Shown piece by piece: positions 60,988 to 64,000 of a stretch of 64,000 nucleotides of DNA (the stretch's first letter is position 1; each line of letters begins with the position of its first letter). The stretch comes from Planococcus chinensis (GTDB taxonomy: Bacteria; Bacillota; Bacilli; Bacillales_A; Planococcaceae): assembly GCF_020071995.1 (NCBI RefSeq), contig NZ_JABWTK010000009.1, forward strand, positions 83,358 to 147,357, read 5' to 3'. The position numbers and the translations under genes were made by a program. The notes beneath the pieces were generated by a model. It was not told the DNA's origin and searched no databases. It saw only the letters and a list, made by a program, of their open reading frames with translations.

Positions 60988-61806
60988 ATGAAAAAACTAT
61001 TGGCAGGATCATTATTAACAGCATTGGCATTGACAGGCTGCGGAAGCGATAACGGCGGAGCAGGCGAAGAAGAGTCTAGCACGTTGAAAGTTGGGGCATC
61101 TAACGTGCCGCACGCCATCATTTTGGAAGAAGCGAAACCGCTATTAGAAGAACAAGGCATCGAATTGGAAGTCGAAACATATCAGGATTACATTTTGCCG
61201 AACCAGGATTTAGAATCCGGCGAAATTGATGCGAACTATTTCCAGCACATTCCTTACTTGGAATCCCAGAAGAAAGAGTTTGGCTATGACTTTGAAAATG
61301 CTGGTGGCATCCACATCGAACCAATCGGTGTTTACTCCCAAAAGTACGCTTCATTGGAAGAACTTCCTGAAGGTGCAACGATTTTGATGAGCAACTCGGT
61401 TGCTGACCACGGCCGGATTTTGTCATTGCTTGAAGCAAAAGGCTTGATCAAATTGGCTGAAGGCGTAGACAAAACGGTTGCAGAAGTAAAAGACATTGCT
61501 GAAAACCCGAAAAATTTGGAGTTTGATGCAAACTACGAAGCGGCATTGATGGTGCAGTTGTATGAGTCAGGCGAAGGCGATGCATTGTTGATCAACTCAA
61601 ACTACGCTATTGACGCCGGCTTGAATCCATTGGAAGATGCGATAGCACTTGAAGATTCAGATTCTCCATATGTGAACGTGATCGCGGTAAACGCTGGCGA
61701 CGAAGATAACGAAAACGTCAAGGCACTTGTAGAAACATTGAAGTCTCAGGAAATTCAGGACTTCATCTTGGAAGAGTGGGGCGGTTCTGTAGTACCGGTT
61801 GACTAA
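60988..61806 (+). CDS. metQ: Methionine-binding lipoprotein MetQ
   Basis: A 272-residue substrate-binding protein of the NlpA family. A lipoprotein signal ends in LTGC (Cys18), the target for Lgt. Family text includes LKVGASNVPHAIILE, EIDANYFQHIPYLE and ILMSNSVADHGRIL. AAAAGGGG precedes the ATG. Confidence 0.96.
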   Translation: MKKLLAGSLLTALALTGCGSDNGGAGEEESSTLKVGASNVPHAIILEEAKPLLEEQGIELEVETYQDYILPNQDLESGEIDANYFQHIPYLESQKKEFGYDFENAGGIHIEPIGVYSQKYASLEELPEGATILMSNSVADHGRILSLLEAKGLIKLAEGVDKTVAEVKDIAENPKNLEFDANYEAALMVQLYESGEGDALLINSNYAIDAGLNPLEDAIALEDSDSPYVNVIAVNAGDEDNENVKALVETLKSQEIQDFILEEWGGSVVPVD

Positions 61807-61815
61807 TAGATATGA

Positions 61816-61860
61816 AAAGCAGGTTCCTCAAGAAATTGAGTGAACCTGCTTTTTGTTTTT
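61816..61860 (+). terminator. Terminator of metNPQ
   Basis: AAGCAGGTTC pairs with GAACCTGCTT with an inner CTCAA/TTGAG extension, followed by TTTGTTTTT. Confidence 0.9.
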
Positions 61861-62057
61861 GACCATATCAATAAAATAAGAGTCCGCAAATAAAGAAGTT
61901 TGAAAATAAGTCCTTGGAGACAAAACAATAAAAAATATTATTTTGAAAGAATAATAAAAATATTTCGCGTATTAGCGATGCTATTCTCTTTCACACAGCT
62001 ATGTGATATTTTTGAATAACAGTGAAAATACAATTGTTCATCCAGGGAGGACATGCC

Positions 62058-63230
62058 ATGAAGATAAAATTCGGTCTTTTGCCGAGGATTATTGTCGCTA
62101 TCGCATTAGGGGTATTGATCGGTTCGTTTGCGCCAGAATGGATGGTGCGGATATTTGCCACATTTACTACGATTTTTGGAAACTTTCTCAACTTCATTGT
62201 TCCGCTGATTATTCTCGGGTTTATTGCACCCGGTATTGCGCAGCTGGGCAAAGGCTCAGGTAAACTGCTCGGGCTGGCTACTTTCTTTGCATATGCATCT
62301 ACAATTGCGGCAGGGGTATTGGCATTTTTTGCGGCTACAACTATTCTGCCGAACTTTATGAAAGCCGGGGCAATGAGCGGTATTGATGACCCCGAAAAAG
62401 CATTGGCGACATCTTTTATCGCATTGGATATGCCGCCGGTGTTCGGCGTCATGTCAGCGCTGATTTTAGCATTCTTGCTGGGCATCGGCATGGCATCCAC
62501 CGGAAGCAAAACGATGATCTCGTTTTTTGAGGAATTCCAGGCAATCATCGAAAAAACCATTTCATATGTCATTATTCCGTTATTGCCATTCCACATTTTC
62601 GGTATTTTTGCCAATATGGCTTATGGCGGAGCGGTCGCCAAAATTCTGTCGCTGTTTGCGGTCGTGTTTGTGCTGATTATCATTTTGCACTGGTTGATGC
62701 TGCTGCTTCAATATACGGCAGCTGGGACATTGAACAAAAAGAATCCATTGCGTTTGCTGAAAACGATGTTGCCGGCTTACTTCACAGCACTGGGTACACA
62801 ATCTTCAGCAGCAACGATTCCTGTAACGGTGCGCCAAGCCCGCAAAACGGGGGCAAATGAAAAAGTAGTGGATTTTGCGGTGCCGTTATTTGCCACGATT
62901 CATTTATCCGGGAGCACCATCACTATTGTCTTGTGCTCAATCGGAGTATTGCTGTTAACAGGCGGCGTGCCGTCGTTCAGCAGCTATTTGCCGTTTATCT
63001 TTATGCTCGGCGTAACGATGATAGCAGCACCGGGGGTGCCGGGGGGCGCGGTCATAGCAGCAATCGGGCTGCTCGAAGTGATGCTTGGCTTCGATTCCAC
63101 GATGGTGGCGTTGATGATTGCTTTGTACATGGCGCAAGATAGTTTTGGAACTGCAACAAATGTAACGGGTGACGGTGCATTGTCCATGATTGTGGACCGT
63201 TTTACAAAAAGTGAAAAAATAATTCAATAA
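62058..63230 (+). CDS. Dicarboxylate/amino acid:cation symporter (DAACS family)
   Basis: A 390-residue transporter with about eight transmembrane segments and two re-entrant loops. Signature regions are the serine-rich hairpin YFTALGTQSSAATIPVTV and the C-terminal QDSFGTATNVTGDGA (TM8 NxxxD ligand motif), with ATIHLSGSTI before the second hairpin. It likely cotransports a dicarboxylate or amino acid with sodium or protons; the substrate is not decided by sequence alone. GGGAGG precedes the ATG at 62058. It is monocistronic; about 200 AT-rich bases lie upstream without a firm promoter. Confidence 0.88.
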   Translation: MKIKFGLLPRIIVAIALGVLIGSFAPEWMVRIFATFTTIFGNFLNFIVPLIILGFIAPGIAQLGKGSGKLLGLATFFAYASTIAAGVLAFFAATTILPNFMKAGAMSGIDDPEKALATSFIALDMPPVFGVMSALILAFLLGIGMASTGSKTMISFFEEFQAIIEKTISYVIIPLLPFHIFGIFANMAYGGAVAKILSLFAVVFVLIIILHWLMLLLQYTAAGTLNKKNPLRLLKTMLPAYFTALGTQSSAATIPVTVRQARKTGANEKVVDFAVPLFATIHLSGSTITIVLCSIGVLLLTGGVPSFSSYLPFIFMLGVTMIAAPGVPGGAVIAAIGLLEVMLGFDSTMVALMIALYMAQDSFGTATNVTGDGALSMIVDRFTKSEKIIQ

Positions 63231-63331
63231 TATGGAAATTCAATGAATTCCGGCTATTCGCCCAACTGTATACGAGTTCTTTCAGCTATGCTATTATAAC
63301 TGAGGATTTTAATTACAAGGGGGAAAACACC

Positions 63332-63862
63332 ATGAAGAAATTGCTTATGATCGGGGTATCAGCTGCTTTATTCCTAGGGGCGTGCAGTGAAGAAACCGCT
63401 ACGGAAGGCACAGCTAAAGAACAAACGGCTTCAGAAGAAACGACAAAAGAAACCGGTAATGCCAAGCAGGAGTTTATGCGATTCTATATGTCCATTCCTC
63501 AAACAATCAACGGCACAGATGCTGACTTGAACACGTTTGAAGTGAACCAGGCAGAAAGCACGCTTCCTGAAGGCGCAGATTTGCAGGCGATGAAAGATGC
63601 CGCAAAAGCATCAGCTGAAAAAACAGCAACAGCAGTGGAAGGTATTGAAGTTCCGGAAACGCTGGTTGACCATAAAGAAGATATCGAAGCAGGACTTTCT
63701 TCTATTAAAGAATCTTACGACATGAAAGCGGAAGAACTGACAAAAGAAGCGTCGTTTGAAGCGGCAAATGCCAAATTCGCGGAAGCAGACGAAAAGTTCA
63801 ACGCCATGCTGGAATCATTGGAGCTTAATCCATCTAGCATCTATACAGAAGTAGCTAAATAA
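63332..63862 (+). CDS. Small lipoprotein of unknown function
   Basis: A 176-residue predicted lipoprotein: signal peptide MKKLLMIGVSAALFLGAC with lipobox LGAC (Cys18), a low-complexity Thr/Glu/Ala linker (about 20-45), then a helical, alanine- and glutamate-rich domain (DLQAMKDAAKASAEKTATAV; SSIKESYDMKAEELTKEASF) that is probably a helix bundle. No family is recognised. CAAGGGGGAAAA precedes the ATG. No terminator is seen before the IS-like sequence downstream. Confidence 0.75.
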   Translation: MKKLLMIGVSAALFLGACSEETATEGTAKEQTASEETTKETGNAKQEFMRFYMSIPQTINGTDADLNTFEVNQAESTLPEGADLQAMKDAAKASAEKTATAVEGIEVPETLVDHKEDIEAGLSSIKESYDMKAEELTKEASFEAANAKFAEADEKFNAMLESLELNPSSIYTEVAK

Positions 63863-63917
63863 AGACTCGAAGACCTAGACTGACATAGCGATTTGAGACA
63901 CATATAAAACACCTTTA

Positions 63918-64000
63918 TTAGGCTGCTTGCGCCCCAAATTCCTTGGGTGCCAGGTAGCCTAATTTTTCGAGAATCCGGTCTTCGTTGTAGTAGCGCATAT
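63918..64000 (-). mobile_element. IS3-family transposase, C-terminal end (partial)
   Basis: On the minus strand the last 26 codons before TAA at 63918 read MRYYNEDRILEKLGYLAPKE followed by FGAQAA. This is the standard C-terminus of the IS3/IS150-type DDE transposase (YYNxxRI...KLxxLxPxE). The rest lies outside the window. The element end is probably close to 63893, where TTGAGACACATATAAAACAC begins on the plus strand. Confidence 0.8.

Overview
The window looks like a chromosomal segment of a low-to-mid GC Gram-positive bacterium of the Bacillales, most likely Planococcaceae (Planococcus/Planomicrobium-like; the genus is an inference). Support: strong AGGAGG ribosome-binding sites, frequent TTG/GTG starts (uvrA, whiA, eno, tpiA, yvcD, fadN), Bacillus-type regulators and operators (LexA/DinR, CtsR, CggR, FadR, S-box), and long blocks in the same order as in Bacillus subtilis. 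Almost all of it is core genome. The accessory parts are a minus-strand block at 11.2-14.3 kb, intergenic repeat elements, and the tail of an IS3-family transposase at the right edge.

Layout. 0-3.5 kb: 5' part of an enoyl-CoA hydratase gene, a UbiB-family kinase, a YhjD-like protein behind a LexA-box candidate, comK, and an IDEAL-domain protein. 3.5-9.9 kb: uvrBA (SOS box) and a YvlB-like DUF4097 protein. 9.9-14.3 kb: an M20-type peptidase, then on the minus strand an amidase, a Tet(M)-like translation GTPase and a DUF1801 protein. 14.4-25 kb: hprK-lgt-yvoD-ppaX-yvoF followed by the full histidine operon hisZGDBHAFI. 25-31.6 kb: yvcD, trxB and yvcI-rapZ-yvcK-whiA-crh.

31.6-40.7 kb: clpP with a CtsR operator, tRNA-Arg(CCG), a small glutaredoxin-like gene, and the lower-glycolysis operon cggR-gap-pgk-tpiA-gpmI-eno with a CggR operator. 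40.7-45.6 kb: secG-est-rnr-smpB-ssrA. 45.7-51 kb: an aldo/keto reductase, a BCCT betaine transporter, a 5'-3' exonuclease, a minus-strand STAS/C39-like pair and a thioredoxin-like gene. 51.2-58.9 kb: fadN-fadA-fadE (FadR box), yusI, gcvH, yusF, yusE. 59-61.8 kb: SAM riboswitch and metNPQ. 62-64 kb: a dicarboxylate/amino-acid symporter, a small lipoprotein and the transposase tail.

Much of the content is carbon-flux control and its targets: HprK and Crh (CcpA co-control), RapZ/YvcK, CggR and the glycolytic genes it should govern, and FadR-controlled beta-oxidation. The least explained sequence is intergenic: one GC-rich composite element occurs in opposite orientation at about 41.1 and 56.9 kb, with a related copy at 31.7 kb and a remnant at 54.9 kb. 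A different structured repeat lies at 27.7 kb. No complete insertion sequence, prophage, CRISPR array or rRNA operon was seen.
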